In this document: piece after piece, positions 10,986 through 22,380 of the stretch | Numbering within the stretch: the stretch's first letter is position 1 | Layout: the number at the start of each line of letters is the position of its first letter | Origin: Adiantum capillus-veneris | Lineage: Eukaryota; Streptophyta; Polypodiopsida; Polypodiales; Pteridaceae | Direction: 5' to 3' | DNA length: 64,000 nucleotides | Assembly (NCBI GenBank): GCA_014529385.2 | Contig: CM043944.1 | Location: 63,762,248-63,826,247 of the forward strand | Made by a program: the position numbers and the translations under genes | Notes under the pieces: generated by a model | Database searches by the model: none | What the model was told of the DNA's origin: nothing | Seen by the model: the letters and a program-made list of their open reading frames with translations, nothing else

Positions 10986-11679
10986 GATTTACCCACATGG
11001 GCTCTAGCACGAATAATGGCTGGATATTTTGTCATCATTGTTTAATGAATCCTATCTTAGATTATTTGTGAATCTTGAGACTAAATCCCCATTCTATAAT
11101 TGAGAATAGGGTCATGGACCTTATATTAATGTCCCATGCTTAGGTTAGACAAGTGGTGACCTTAATTCTATATATGCTAAGATTGAGTAGACATTAGTCA
11201 AAATCATGGGTTACAGGAATCAAGATTTAAACTTTATTTGATCACTTGCACAAGTGGTTATGAGTTTCTCTTTCCATATCCAAATGGATCTTATATTGGA
11301 AAAGTGGTAGACTTGATACCTAAGCACCCATTCTACAGTAGAGAATTGGTTAAGAACATATGCACTTCGAGCATACCTTTGACAAGTAGTAATTACTAAT
11401 TGGCTTAGATTTAGTTGAAGTTTATGATATTGAGACTAAGAGAGAGTGCAACATAAAAAAGGTTAGGTTTTGAATTTGACTTTCTTTATGGCAATGAGTT
11501 ATTGGTACATGAATTTTTCCATCTAATATTACCATATGATATACAATATAAAACTCACGTCTATTGTTTCATCGACATTGAATGTTCTTGTTTTTCAATT
11601 ATAGATTCATTATATACAAATGGCTTGGCTATATGCATGAACAATTTATTGAACTACCCCAACAACCTCATCCAAGACC
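10986..11679. other. No gene; recurrent ACAAGTGGT motif
   Basis: There is no convincing coding frame. A short motif close to GACAAGTGGT followed by a run like GACCTT recurs here (near 11148, 11246 and 11301) and again at 13216, 13430 and 13481. It may be the remnant of a dispersed or very old tandem repeat. Confidence 0.35.
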
Positions 11680-12195
11680 TTTTCCAAGGCTTCAACCACC
11701 TCCTTATCACCTACCACTTGCTATCAACAAGGACATCAAAAGAGTACTTATCTTGGATCTAGAGGAATTGCTTCTCAAGACAATTGAAACAAAACATGGA
11801 GATTCTATGCCAACTTGGGCTCAACAAATGTGACTTGTGGAGGATAAAGATGAAGTTTTTCATGTGGTGCGACCAGATGCAGAGATTTTTTTGGATTTTT
11901 GTAGTGAATACTTTGAGCTATGGATATGGAGTGTCTATAACTTAGCAAGAGTGCAACACATCATTCAAAAATGCTTCCCTAAACATTATACCAAGTTCAA
12001 GATGCTTATGAGTAACAAGAATTGCCAAAATCCAAACATCATGCTAGGATTAAGAAGGGTTTATCAAAAAAATTTGAGTCGTATTTGGAAGATTTTTTGA
12101 GGATTTGGATGCAAAAAATACCGTAATTTTTTATGACACTCCATACAGGGTGATGTGGAACATGCCAGGGATATATCTTATATTTCCAAAGATGT
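11680..12195 (+). pseudogene. FCP1/NIF-like HAD phosphatase pseudogene
   Basis: The plus-strand translation gives DIKRVLILDLEELL, equivalent to the DxDxT loop of the FCP1/NIF (NLI-interacting factor) family, but with the second Asp replaced by Glu. After one TGA it continues VVRPDAEIFLDFCSEYFELW, matching the R-P...F-L...F-E-L/V-x-x-W block. After a frame change, VIFYDTPYRVMWNMPG near 12122-12165 matches the D-D-S-P-x-K...N-x-P block. All three blocks are in family order and spacing. A stop, a frameshift and the altered catalytic loop make it a pseudogene. Transposon T2 carries a second domain of this family at 44200-45065. Confidence 0.7.
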
Positions 12196-12481
12196 GGAGG
12201 TAAACATCTAGGAAACTTCAAAGCTTCTTGCAAGAGACAATGATGCCATGGGGGTTGGTAGGATGGTTGTTTGCAAGAGACAAGAGAGAATATATGTACA
12301 TCACAATTGTGAATCAGTACTATGATTCTAAGACAAATTATGTCCTTGGTATGTACTTGTCGATGCCAAATCATTGATTAACAATGATCCACAAGATGTT
12401 TCATTCATTTTTTTGTGTAATTAAATGATATAAATTTTATCTTAGAGAAAAGATGTGTCAATTTGATGAACACTTTAATAA

Positions 12482-12570
12482 AGTGCACCCTACTCTAAGG
12501 GGACTTTAATATATTACTAGAGTGCATCCTATTGTAAGGAGATTCCAATGTATAGTTAGAGTGCACCCTT
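12482..12570. repeat. 39-bp tandem repeat, two and a bit copies
   Basis: Units starting AGTGCACCCTACT, AGTGCATCCTATT and AGTGCACCC begin at 12482, 12521 and 12560, giving a period of 39. Confidence 0.75.
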
Positions 12571-13850
12571 TTTTTTGGGACTTCTTTGTTATTCAATTGG
12601 GAAATATGTTCGATCATTTAGTAAACAATAATTATTTGTTGTTTCTTCAGAAATTTTATGTTAGTGCATGTCAAGGTTTCATTTTTTTTAACCAAGAGAA
12701 ATTGATGTTTTGATATTAAAATAAAACTTGAAAATGTGGAATGGAGAATTCATGGACTTTGAATGTGTGAGAGATATCTCTTTTATGGATACAAATATTT
12801 TCTTCAAGCATTCTATCACTACATCCTTCATGTAAAAGAGGTTTAGAAAATTAAAAAACTCTGAAAGGAAAACTATGGAATCTAATTGCATGTATTCTTG
12901 ATTTGGCCTAGAAGTCAATGTATGCATGCATGTCTTAATGAAGATTTAGATCTAATTAGATTCTTCTTGGAAATTACCTTCTCCTATACAATATGAAATA
13001 GCTTATTATGATTTATTTTCTTGTAGGTGGGAAATATTTCCTTATGTGTATTTTGAGCCTAATTGCTTGACCTTCAAACCAAATCTCATTTATTTCAATA
13101 GAGAACCACTTAAAAATAGTCAATGATAATCATTTTAACTAACTTCATCACTTTGAGTGTAGCTTGAATAAGAAGGTGACTTTGCATTCATCCATAAATC
13201 AAGGGAACCTGGCTTGGACAAGTGGTGGGCTTCACATTCCTCCATAAGTCAAGGGAGGTTAGCTTGGATGAGTGCACCATGAAACCAACACTCCTATGAT
13301 GAAACCAAGCATATGCTACATGTTTTATGTATGCTTCATGCCTCAAATGAGGAAGTCCTAGATTAGCAGTGGACCTTTCTTGAATGTCATAGAAAAGTGG
13401 GTTGTATTCCTCAAAGGGTCCTTGTTTGGACAAGTGGTAGACCTCGAATAAAAGTTTTAGTTACTCAATTTGAACTTGGCTTGGACAAGTGGTGGGCCTT
13501 GAAACCAAGCTCTTCACATTGAGATAAGTCATAGGTATGACAATAGAGCATACATAATGATAATGGATGCAATGTAGTAGTTTCTTAATGGTCTTGATGT
13601 CCAATTTTGTTCTCAATGTGTAATCTACGTGCATAAACTGGAATGAGACCTTAAGAAAATTGACATCTTTGACAAAAGTCTCATTACCTTATACATGATA
13701 TATTGAAAGTTGTCCGACCTCGGAATTGGGATTTTCCCTCTTTACCTAATATAGTCTTCCTTGGTTATTTTTTTGAAAATTTTGAGTCTAGATGGATTTC
13801 TTTGGCATCTTATTGTTCCTTTTAGAAACTTAATTTGTACTTGTATTCAT

Positions 13851-13962
13851 TTAGATATGTTCTATTCCTCAATAGTTTGCTTAAATCTGCCTCTTCCAGA
13901 GAGGATTTAGATATGTTTAATTCCTCAATGGTTTTCTTAAATCCGCCTCTTCCATAGAGGAT
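13851..13962. repeat. 56-bp tandem duplication
   Basis: Two copies of a unit starting TTAGATATGTT and ending AGAGGAT begin at 13851 and 13907, with a few differences. Confidence 0.8.
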
Positions 13963-14920
13963 TTTGTCTAGTTACTTGGTGAGCCAAAGGCTCTTTTTCC
14001 TCTATTTGGTCACACAAGCCACCACGTGGTAGGTGGTTTAAATTTAACAAAAACAAAAGAAAAGTCGTCATGATGGGCGTCGTGCTCTCTCTCTCTTGTG
14101 TCAAAAAGCATAGTTGAGAAGATGGAAGGTGAGCCTGGTAGGAGCATGCTAAGCAGCACAGTGTAAGGATGAGAGCGAGGAGTCAGCAACCATAGCAAGA
14201 GGAGGAGACACGCTATCAAAGCTTTTTGCAAAGAGGTGAAGCAACATGAGTAGGAGGAGGAGACATGATGTGAAAGAGGTCGGCAACGGAGGAGATGAGC
14301 GCTAAAGAATATAGGCAACGAAGCTCTGGAAAACCCACCAACAATCCAAGGAAAGGGCATTGTAGTATTTTATTGGATCTGAGCAGTGCGTTGGGGCCGA
14401 GCAATGAGAGCGCTGGCTTTTGGACAGGATAATACAAGCAGGGACTATTTTTGGAGAAGAGAGCGAGCTGTTGGGCTAGAGAATGCTAGAGAAGGGGAGA
14501 GCAATCAGAGGAAGATTTCTTGGCAAGGATGGCCAAGTAGAGAGAAAAGTGAGACAAGCTACCCACCAAGTAGAGAGAAAAGCGAGACACGCTGCTGAGT
14601 GGTGGGGCTTCTATAAAGGAGGAAGGAAGAGACAAGCAGTAGCTTAGCCACCGATGAAGCAAGTTTGAGAGGAAAGGGTCACCTGCAGAAGGAAAAAAGG
14701 CAGGAATCAATGAGAACCACCAAAGAGGGGAAGAAAAAGTGTGGCCTACAGGCGAGCAATTGCGTTCGACGAGCAGTGATGGGCAGAGTTTGATGAGTTG
14801 CACTATTAAAAAGTGATCAGAAGTTATAAAAGAAAAGAGTCGATAGGCCATCTGAAGGGAGGACGGCCGAGCAAAAAAAATATAAATTAAAGAGTTTTTT
14901 TTTTTTTTATCTATTGGTAG

Positions 14921-17570
14921 TGAGGCGGTTCGGGGCGGGCAACAAGAGAGGCGACCTCTAAACACCCCTCAAGGCTCCCATGCTGCTCAATTGGGGCTGG
15001 GGGCAACCACAAGCACAACACAACAACCAACCCACAGCCAAACCTAAACAAGATAGGAGCACCACCTAGTTAGAGAGCGAACTAGGACGCAAAAGAGGAG
15101 AATCCCTTAGCAATACAAGCGAGAAGGAAGGGTACACTATCACTAATTTAAATGCTACAAATACACACACCAACCACACACGCACACACAAAAGAAAGAG
15201 AGAGATCTTTGTGCAAGAATTTAGCTTCAATTTTAATGATTGACGTGGGTGTAGGAACAGCTTGGAGGAGAGTCAAGAGACACGATTAAGTTTGATGATG
15301 TTGCAATCTACACATTATCTTAGGGTTATGGGAGACCTCTCACCATACAACCCTCTTAAAATGTTTTCCCAAGCAACAAAAACAAACACAAGAGCTCTTG
15401 AGTCACATACAAGCAGATACTACAAAAGAATCTCAAAATGAAAACGCGTCACCTTAAACCAAACGAGATGAGGTTGCCAAGCATGAATTGGAGAGACTCA
15501 AGAGAGTTTTGACCCGCGATTTGTACCTAACTTATTGATTAAATTGATGCGCAAGAGTAGGTACAACTTTGATTGGAAGTTATGAATCACTCACTCCCTT
15601 GCAATGTTACAATTAGCTCAAAGAAGCTTTCCTATACACCACATGTAATGGTGCATAGAGAGCTCACTCTCACTCCCTAAAACTAAGATGGTGAATGGCA
15701 CGCTCAAAGTAGTGAGCAATAGTGTAGGGATCCTGCTATTTACAAAGGGAGAAGGGCTCTATTTATAGGTGAGGAGAGCCCTAATTAGGATTATACCTAA
15801 TCAACATTTTCATAGAAAATCATGGTTATGAAATTTTTTATATGTTCTTATGAGAGTGGGGCTCTCTTGTCTCTTGAGTCACATGGATGTGGGCTCAAGA
15901 GGAGAGAATTATTGAGGTGAAATAGAGAAGATTCTAGAGAGGTGAGTGATTTTTTGTGTAAGGTTGCCTACTGCACAGTGGAGTAGAGTGGGTGCAATTT
16001 ACAAAAAAAGGGTTAGCAGTTAGTGTTAGTAGTTTGAAGTTAGTAGGATGGGATAAAATTACATGGCATATACACTCAAGGTGCATTATATGATTTATAC
16101 AATGATAAAAGTAAGAGAAGAATGAGAATATACACAATTTGGTGGAAACCACAAGATGTAAATGAAATTTTTCACCTTCTCCTCCAGTGAATGAAGCGGT
16201 TGTAGAACTTTGTCGGTGCAGTTCTTGTGACCATGGGGAAGTTTAATTCTCCATGATCAAACTCCTCCTTTTGCAGGATTTGAGATTGGTTATTTGCTGA
16301 TTTTTTTCTCTTTTATGAAAGGATGAAGAGGTTATGGTAATATGAATTTGATTCTAGAGAGAGAAATTGAGCTATATGTGTGTAGAGATGATAATCTTTT
16401 GAGCTATGGAGTAAGGAGAGATGGAAATGGTGAAGAAGATGAAGTAAGCCATGAAAGTTGCAGGTTTGAGTGAGGGATGGAGAGGAATGAGTGTATGTGT
16501 GTGGAAGTGGGAAAGGAGGTGAGAGAAGACTATGGGTTACTTTGTGAGAAAAGTGTACAGACTGGGGTCCACTCAAAAAATCATAGCTCACCGGTGGTTA
16601 CTCCAAAAATCACCAAAATTTTTGAGGTTATTATTCAGCTTTTGTTCCACATTTTCTCTTTTGACCACCGCTCCAAATTTGGAGTGGAGATGGGTGCCAA
16701 AAATCTCACCAAAAAGCCTGTTTTTTATGCCTGCAAAAGTCTTTTAGTGGCCCCCTCCTTTGTTGAATTTGTACAATGCATCCAAGAGTGAGCCCCTCCT
16801 TTGTCATATCATAGTACAAAGCATCCAAGTTTCCCTTTACACATGCATGGTGGAGAATTATTGGTGAATAAAGCAATATATACATGGTGGGACTAGTGTA
16901 TGGACTATTCATGGATTTTAGCTCAATGAGCACATGGTGTTAGAATAATGAGAAAAAAATAAAATTTATAAAAATGTGGAGAAATTATGGATATGGAAAG
17001 ATATTGGAATCATATGATATGGTCCCTCTTTGTATTATTTTGGGTGAAAGAGGAAAAGATATGCAAGTAAATAATATAATAAACGTGACTAAGAGAGTAG
17101 AAATCAATTTTTATTTTCACGAGAGTGAGGGTGAAAATGTGGGGGTGATTTGTATAAAAGAAAAATATGAGGCTAGAGTATGTACACATTGGCAAAAAAC
17201 ATGTTTATGGTGTAAGAGGATGAAAGAAGGCATACACAGGTTTAATAAAACACACACATAAGTATAAATATTTAAATAAAATTCAAAAATAATTATAAAA
17301 ATCCTTAAATTTAGGCCATATATACAATGCAATATTTACACACAAATGGGCCATAATATATTTTACTTTTTTGATTTTATTTATTTATTTTTGGCTCAAC
17401 TAGCCGAGTGACTAGCTAGCTGAGGGTTTTAAGAAGATATGGAAAAAGCCCCCTAACTCACACACGCCTATGTACAATGAAAAGGTAAGAATAGCCACAG
17501 TGTTTAGGTGATTTTGGTAGGGTGGGATAACTCACTATGGCAATTACGGAGAGCCGAAAAATGGCTATCA
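14921..17570 (-). mobile_element. Solo LTR of the element A family (diverged)
   Basis: Begins TGAGGCGGTTCGGGGCGGGC and ends AATGGCTATCA, matching along its length the 2.7-kb LTRs at 52524-55220 and 61145-63892. It has many substitutions and indels, so it is much older. No internal region is attached. The flanks GTAG (left) and ATAG (right) agree at three of four bases, compatible with a decayed 4-bp duplication. A TATA-type motif (CTATTTATAGG on the plus strand, near 15758) corresponds to the minus-strand promoter. Apparent ORFs inside it are not genes. Confidence 0.85.
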
Positions 17571-17599
17571 ATAGAATTGGGGAGGGGGGCGGAGGGGAC

Positions 17600-19124
17600 G
17601 GACTGAAGCAATGTTTGTTTGTTGCTCAAATTTTATGGACCAGAAGGACAAATAAAAGATTTCCATCCGAACGAAGAAAGCAGAGTGCACTTGTCTACTG
17701 GTTCATATTTGAACGCAAACTACAGGTATCTAGTGTGGTTGGATCTTAGTAGCAATGAGCTAGAGGGCATCATCCCCCGCAAACTGATCGAGCAAGCAGG
17801 GTAGGTGATAAAAGGAAAACTCAGCGTTGGTTTGCAATTTGGGTATTTTAAGTATCTATACAGAGATCTATGCACAAAGTATGGCTTGGGTTCAATGCTT
17901 ACCATGAGAAGAGTTCACCCCTTAAGGCTAAGAAAAATTCCAAACTTCCAGAGAAGAGATGTAACCTTAGTGTTTCTATGCAGACATTGCACCATACTAC
18001 ATCCCTAACCCTCCAAAATCCAGTGAAGGTAGCCTAACATTCTTTGATGTTGGCCAAAACAAGCTTACAAGCACTATCTCTTTTAGCCTAGGCAACCTGG
18101 TCCGATGTTCCATTCTCCACCTGGACCATAACCACCTTGAAATCCCTATCCCCTTTGGGCTATCAAAGCTGGGGATCATAAATCAGCTTAATTTATCAAA
18201 CAACAACCTATCCGGCTACATTCCCAACTCTGGCAAGCACCCTATCTTTCCAACTTCTAGCTTTGCCAACAACCCTTATCTATTTAGTTCCACGTTCGCA
18301 TCCATCCCTTTCCTTGTAGATCTGTGTTAGTGTTTACAGATTTAAATTGAAAGGCGGAGGCATACAAAGGAGCTGGTACATGACAATTCCATGGACAAGC
18401 TACCCATCAATTCTTCAAGCACCATATCTCATAAATCTTTTGTAAGAAAATCAACAATTGAACCACTCAACATCAACCTCACAACATACGAGATCACGCC
18501 ACTCCGTAATATAACTATGTCTCATTGTTGGGTTACTGTAAGACAGCAAATGGGAGGTTTCTTATTCACTCCTGCAACGGGGGGGAGGAGGTCACTATGT
18601 ATAAATTGTGTATATCGCGTGCGTTTAAGGACTATTTTTAAAACTCCTTATCTGTGAATTTTTGACAAATAAAATATACTCTTTTTCTATAAAATCTGTT
18701 TTTAAAAAATCCAATTTCATTTTAAGATACCCTTATGTATGTGAAATGTGAGAAAAATGAAAATAAATCACCCCTTCTGCTGCAGTCACGTGATAGTCAC
18801 ATTATTATTATGTGACCCGCCTGAGCTTATTCATGAATATATGGAAAATGGCAGCTTGGACAAGTGTCTTCATGGCAACAATAAGAAGCAAGATCATTCC
18901 AATAGGCAAGCTGCTGCTGTAATGGGGCTTAGTTGAGAGAGTCAGAAGAGGATCGCTGTGGGCACAGCTAAAGGTTTGTTATTCTTAGGTAATGATTTCC
19001 ATCTAAACATCCTACATCAAGACCTTAAGACGATAAATGTGCTTCTTGATGAGGCGTTAGAGGTGTTGCCAACTTCAAGATGGCATGGTTAGTAAGTGCA
19101 TATGACAAACACATCTTACTGTGA
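17600..19124 (+). pseudogene. LRR receptor-kinase pseudogene, 5' part
   Basis: Broken plus-strand frames show the end of an extracellular LRR domain: LVWLDLSSNELEGIIPRKL near 17735, then LTFFDVGQNKLTSTI, LHLDHNHLEIPIPFGLSKL and LNLSNNNLSGYIPNSGK near 18030-18240. SFANNPYLF follows, the usual pre-membrane cap of BRI1/PSKR-type kinases. A juxtamembrane block (NLTTYEITPLRNITM) is at 18470-18530. Kinase subdomains follow: LIHEYMENGSLDKCLHG at 18825, IAVGTAKGLLF at 18950, and ILHQDLKTINVLLDE near 19005-19050, where the usual HRDLK is HQDLK. The sequence stops at the edge of transposon T1. Multiple stops and frameshifts exclude function. Confidence 0.85.
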
Positions 19125-19158
19125 CATTAGGAGAAAGTTGGACTCACTTTGGGCCCTG
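19125..19158. repeat. T1 left terminal inverted repeat
   Basis: Matches the inverted right end (37118-37151) perfectly for the first 25 bases or so; then a 1-base indel in a T run, followed by GGGCC. Confidence 0.85.
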
Positions 19159-19443
19159 TAAGAAGTTCCACGTCGGCTTAGAGAGAGAAAATGAAAATGT
19201 TAAATTGTGCATTTTATGTGATACTTTTCTGCACAACAAAAAGCCAAAATGACATTCTTTGGTAGGTAGCCACCGTCTTTATCATTCTTATCCTTCGTTC
19301 TCTTGTCAAGAATCCAACTAACCGTATGACTAACGATTTGAAATGCCACTTACGAGCGTTCCCTTGAGAAACATAAGCGACATGAACTCTAGAAACTCTG
19401 AACTTGAGAATATGGCCTTCCCTCCCAAAACCTGAGATATTTC

Positions 19444-20043
19444 ATGACTTTCGAGTCTCCGTCTTTTTCTCTATCAACTCTAAGAATAGAGAACACTTCT
19501 TTTCCTAATGAAAACACTAATTTGAACTTGCAATCCTCAGCCCCTTCATCTTTAACACTTACCCAAAGAAAGAACACACATCATCTTCATGTTGATGTAT
19601 TGAAAGAGTACGCACCGTTGCAGAAATGTAGGAGGGAGTCTTTCTTATCTCAACGGGAGAAAGAACTTAGAAGGACAAACAAGGAACATCATTTGGATTT
19701 GTGGACCGATGGGTCTATTTATCCAAAGGATCCTACGACAAATGCGTCACCTCCCTTTGCTAATATCACTAACCTCTTACATTTCACAGGCGATGGCAAG
19801 GATGGGCTATTGGGATACACCGAACATCTGGAAATGAGAGGATTGAATGTGGAAAGGCAAAGAAACTTCCTTGTAATGGAGAACATGCAGCTGAAGAAAC
19901 TTAATGAATCATGCTCTCAAAAGATTTCATCAAACAGAGAGACAATCCAAGGCCTTGAGAAGAAGATCACAAGTTTGCGAGAGAAAGACACCGTGCTTGG
20001 TGTCGGAAAAGAAAACGAGATCTTTGCAACATTGAGAACATGA
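19444..20043 (+). CDS. T1 ORF1, coiled-coil protein (unknown)
   Basis: An uninterrupted 199-codon plus-strand frame starting MTFESPSFSLSTLRIENTS. The first part is serine/threonine-rich. A central block (LDLWTDGSIYPKD) and a glutamate/lysine-rich C-terminal third with heptad-like leucines (NFLVMENMQLKKLNES, QGLEKKITSLREKD) suggest a coiled coil. It lies just inside the left end of T1, upstream of the transposase-like exons. It could be the first exon of the same gene or a separate gene. I recognise no family. Confidence 0.5.
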   Translation: MTFESPSFSLSTLRIENTSFPNENTNLNLQSSAPSSLTLTQRKNTHHLHVDVLKEYAPLQKCRRESFLSQREKELRRTNKEHHLDLWTDGSIYPKDPTTNASPPFANITNLLHFTGDGKDGLLGYTEHLEMRGLNVERQRNFLVMENMQLKKLNESCSQKISSNRETIQGLEKKITSLREKDTVLGVGKENEIFATLRT

Positions 20044-20315
20044 AGGTTGGTAGTGGTGGCCTGAAAAAACGAATATGAGCTTTAAGGTAACTCGAAGTTT
20101 GTTTCTTCAATGTGCTTCACTAAGAAATGGATACACTTTCCTATACATGATCATAACGCATGGTGCTTTTTTGGCAGGTCTTGACTGCATCCAAACTCGA
20201 ACGGTGCAAGCTCCAATGCCGGAGTGCATTACAGCCGTCTAGTTCCAAAAGTAGTTGAAGAGATGATAACTCAGAAAAAATTTCGTAAGTTGAAAGGGAG
20301 GCTCCTACCTCCTTC

Positions 20316-21570
20316 ATGAACGAGAATCAGCTGGAACCAATGGAAGTGGAGGCAATACTTGATGAGAGTGGCATCTCGCAGATGGGATACAGGGCACTCT
20401 TGAAAGCATTAGCTAAAAAGTCTCAAAATAAACTACAGAGAGGATCATTGCTGCCAAAGCCATCACATGTAAAGGCTGCTCGCCAGCACGTAAACGATGA
20501 GGTGTTTGAGAAACTTGGGTCACCATTCCATATTGAAGCAACGTTGTTAGGCAAGGATGGCAGAGAGGTACGGTTTAACAAGCACAACAACCTTTTCGTT
20601 GATCTTGAAGCATTGCAAAGGTATGAATTTCACTTCTTTGACATCAGTCGAGAGTAGTGCAGTGGGGTTCTCAAGTTTGTTTTGAAGCTCGACAAGTGCG
20701 AGGTCCTGAAGAACAAGAAGCTGGAGAGAGTCACTATTACCCTCATGAACAGAGCTCTGGATCCATCAATAACGAAAGAGGATCCACGATACTTCAGCGT
20801 GTAATCCGAAAACAACATTCTAACTCTAGGATCATTTCAGGTGTACTTCGTTCAGTCTATGATAACAAAAATATTGATTATTTGTTTCTTGATTTTGTGT
20901 TTTCATTTTTCACTGCAGGTTGATAAGGAAAATTTTGAAATCCTCGATTGGGTCTTTAGTCAAACCCAAATTCCTTCTATCATCAGTAAACAAAGAAACG
21001 GGGCCGTTCTTTCAGTGGAAGGATTTGGTGACTACAGAGTGGAATGGCACATGGCAGGTGACTTAAAGACTCTTAAGTGTATGTACAACATAACACACGG
21101 AGCAGCTGTGGCAAATCCATGCTTATATTGCATGGCTGATGCACAATCTCTTGAGAGTGTGCAATGGAATAGATCTCCCAACAGACATCTTCAAGATAAG
21201 ACTTTTAAACCAGTACTTGATATTCCTCTGAGTAGAGTTCACGTCTGTACACTTCATGCACTCTGTCGAATAATTGAAAAGGTGGTTCATTTGTACATAT
21301 GTTTTGCATGGACATTAAAGCCAGAGAGTGAGTCGAAAAGAGTGATCAAAGCATTAGAGGGAGTGCTCTTAGACATTGGTTTGCATGGAGGCAATGTCAA
21401 AATCAAAGAGGACCCTAAGATGTCTCAAAGTCGGTACCAAGTGAATAAGGGAAGGAAAACTCTTTCCGATGCACCTGCTCGCTTGGTACTGACCTCAAAA
21501 AATATAAGTGATGTCTGCTATTACTATTTTCTGAGGTCACTACCAAGTGAATAAGGGAAGGCAAACTCTT
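20316..21570 (+). pseudogene. T1 transposase-like protein (GDLK...PCLYC signature)
   Basis: Exon 20316-20840 and exon from 20919 are joined by a canonical intron (CAG/GTGTAC donor at 20841, TGCAG acceptor ending at 20918) that keeps frame. The first exon has two in-frame stops (TAG at 20655-20657 and a TAA shortly after), each one C-to-T change from a glutamine codon. The second exon contains VEWHMAGDLKTLKCMYNI (Asp at about 21060), PCLYCMADA (about 21117-21143), KPVLDIPLSRVHVCTLHALC and RIIEKVVHLYI. Short D-L-K plus P-C-x-Y-C plus H-x-L blocks occur in poorly characterised RNase H-fold transposases; that assignment is inference. A duplicated foldback sits at its 3' end. Confidence 0.6.
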
Positions 21571-21598
21571 TCCGACACACCTGTTCGCTTGGTACTGT
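21434..21598. repeat. Tandemly duplicated 58-bp foldback in T1
   Basis: Two copies (about 21434-21491 and 21541-21597, period about 107) each begin TACCAAGTGA and end TCGCTTGGTA, giving 10-bp inverted ends with one G-U-type mismatch. The same TACCAAGCGA motif recurs in the foldbacks at 22778-23012, pointing to one small hairpin family. Confidence 0.7.
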
Positions 21599-21668
21599 CC
21601 TTTTCTGAAATCTGAAGTCCCTTGTGCTGACAAATGAATTGTCTTTTTGTGTTATGCTATTTGTAGAG

Positions 21669-22380
21669 ATGCCTCGTGTAAAGGCCACGGCTAGGAGGGC
21701 AACATGTGAATCTTTGAATGCTCAAGCAAGAAGACGCTGATATGAGGCGCACAAAGGTGTACTGCAAGAGTTGCGCAGGATAGAACGACACGTTCAACCT
21801 GCTATTCCACGTCTCCCTTTCCAGCGAGTAGTGTGGGAGATTTGCGAGCAGTGGAGAGTCGGCATGCGATGGGCTAGCAGTGCACTACTCTGTCTTCAAG
21901 AAATTGCAGAAGACTACCGCGTTCAATTCTTCAACGATGGATATATCCTGGCTGCCCATGCACACCACGTTACTATCATGCCGCGGGATTTTGATACTCT
22001 TCGGAGGCTGCGTTTCCGCTACGATGGGCTGCTTCAGCCAGTGCCTATCTGGGATAGTAGAACCATGGATATTCTCAACATCCCCCCTCTCCATCCTCGT
22101 GCACGACAAACAGAGCCATCTAGGGCTGAAACAAATAGCAGAAGGACCCAATCATGAGTCGAGAGAAACGACAGAGATGGGAAGACTGAGATAGCCGCAG
22201 AGGGGCATGAGCAAGCTAGAGTGGACCTCGAGGCAGTTATGGAAGAAACAGAGACAGTTATCGAGGAGCCAGCTAGACACCACAATGAGCAAGTCATTGA
22301 GAATCCGCAGCCAGTAAGGGCTGATGAGGGGCAAGAGCAGGCCAGGGTGACCCTGAGGCATTTATGGAGGAACCAATATT
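21669..22380 (+). pseudogene. Histone H3-like protein encoded by transposon T1
   Basis: From ATG at 21669 the frame begins MPRVKATARRAT, which parallels the H3 tail M-A-R-T-K-Q-T-A-R-K-S-T: R2, K4, T6, A7 and R8 match, while K9 is R and S10 is A. After one TGA (21738-21740; CGA would restore an Arg) the same frame gives a gap-free H3 histone fold. It comprises an alpha-N-like LQELRRIERH, then RLPFQRVVWEIC (LPFQR at residues 49-53 versus 65-69 in normal H3), RWASSALLCLQEIAEDY, and AAHAHHVTIMPRDF (residues 95-108). Loop 1 has the length of ordinary H3 rather than the longer CENP-A loop. A second TGA at 22155-22157 is followed in frame by an acidic tail (EETETVIEEP) up to a stop near 22380. A splice acceptor (TTTGTAG) just precedes the ATG. 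The protein would be expected to pair with H4 in nucleosomes; what a transposon would do with it is unknown. Confidence 0.85.

Larger units (their letters stand above)
12196..14920. other. No recognisable gene
   Basis: AT-rich DNA with only short tandem duplications (12482-12570 and 13851-13962) and a purine-rich stretch from about 14080 to 14900. Open frames here lack family motifs and I do not call them. Confidence 0.5.

Noticed and set aside
11502-11762. A separate small gene upstream of the FCP1-like relic
   Set aside because: Overlapping frames with no motif; only the segment from about 11680 shows family similarity.
14010-14965. Minus-strand frames rich in Ser, Leu and Phe (115-160 codons)
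   Set aside because: Complement of purine-rich DNA, overlapping the start of a solo LTR; no family motif.
16313-16933. Minus-strand ORFs also found near 54241-54585 and 62904-63248
   Set aside because: They recur only because all three places are copies of the same LTR; they lie in U3 with no start context or domain.
21669-22157. CENP-A (centromeric H3) identity for the H3-like gene
   Set aside because: Loop 1 has the ordinary H3 length and the tail resembles canonical H3; only a tree could decide, and the sequence does not point to CENP-A.
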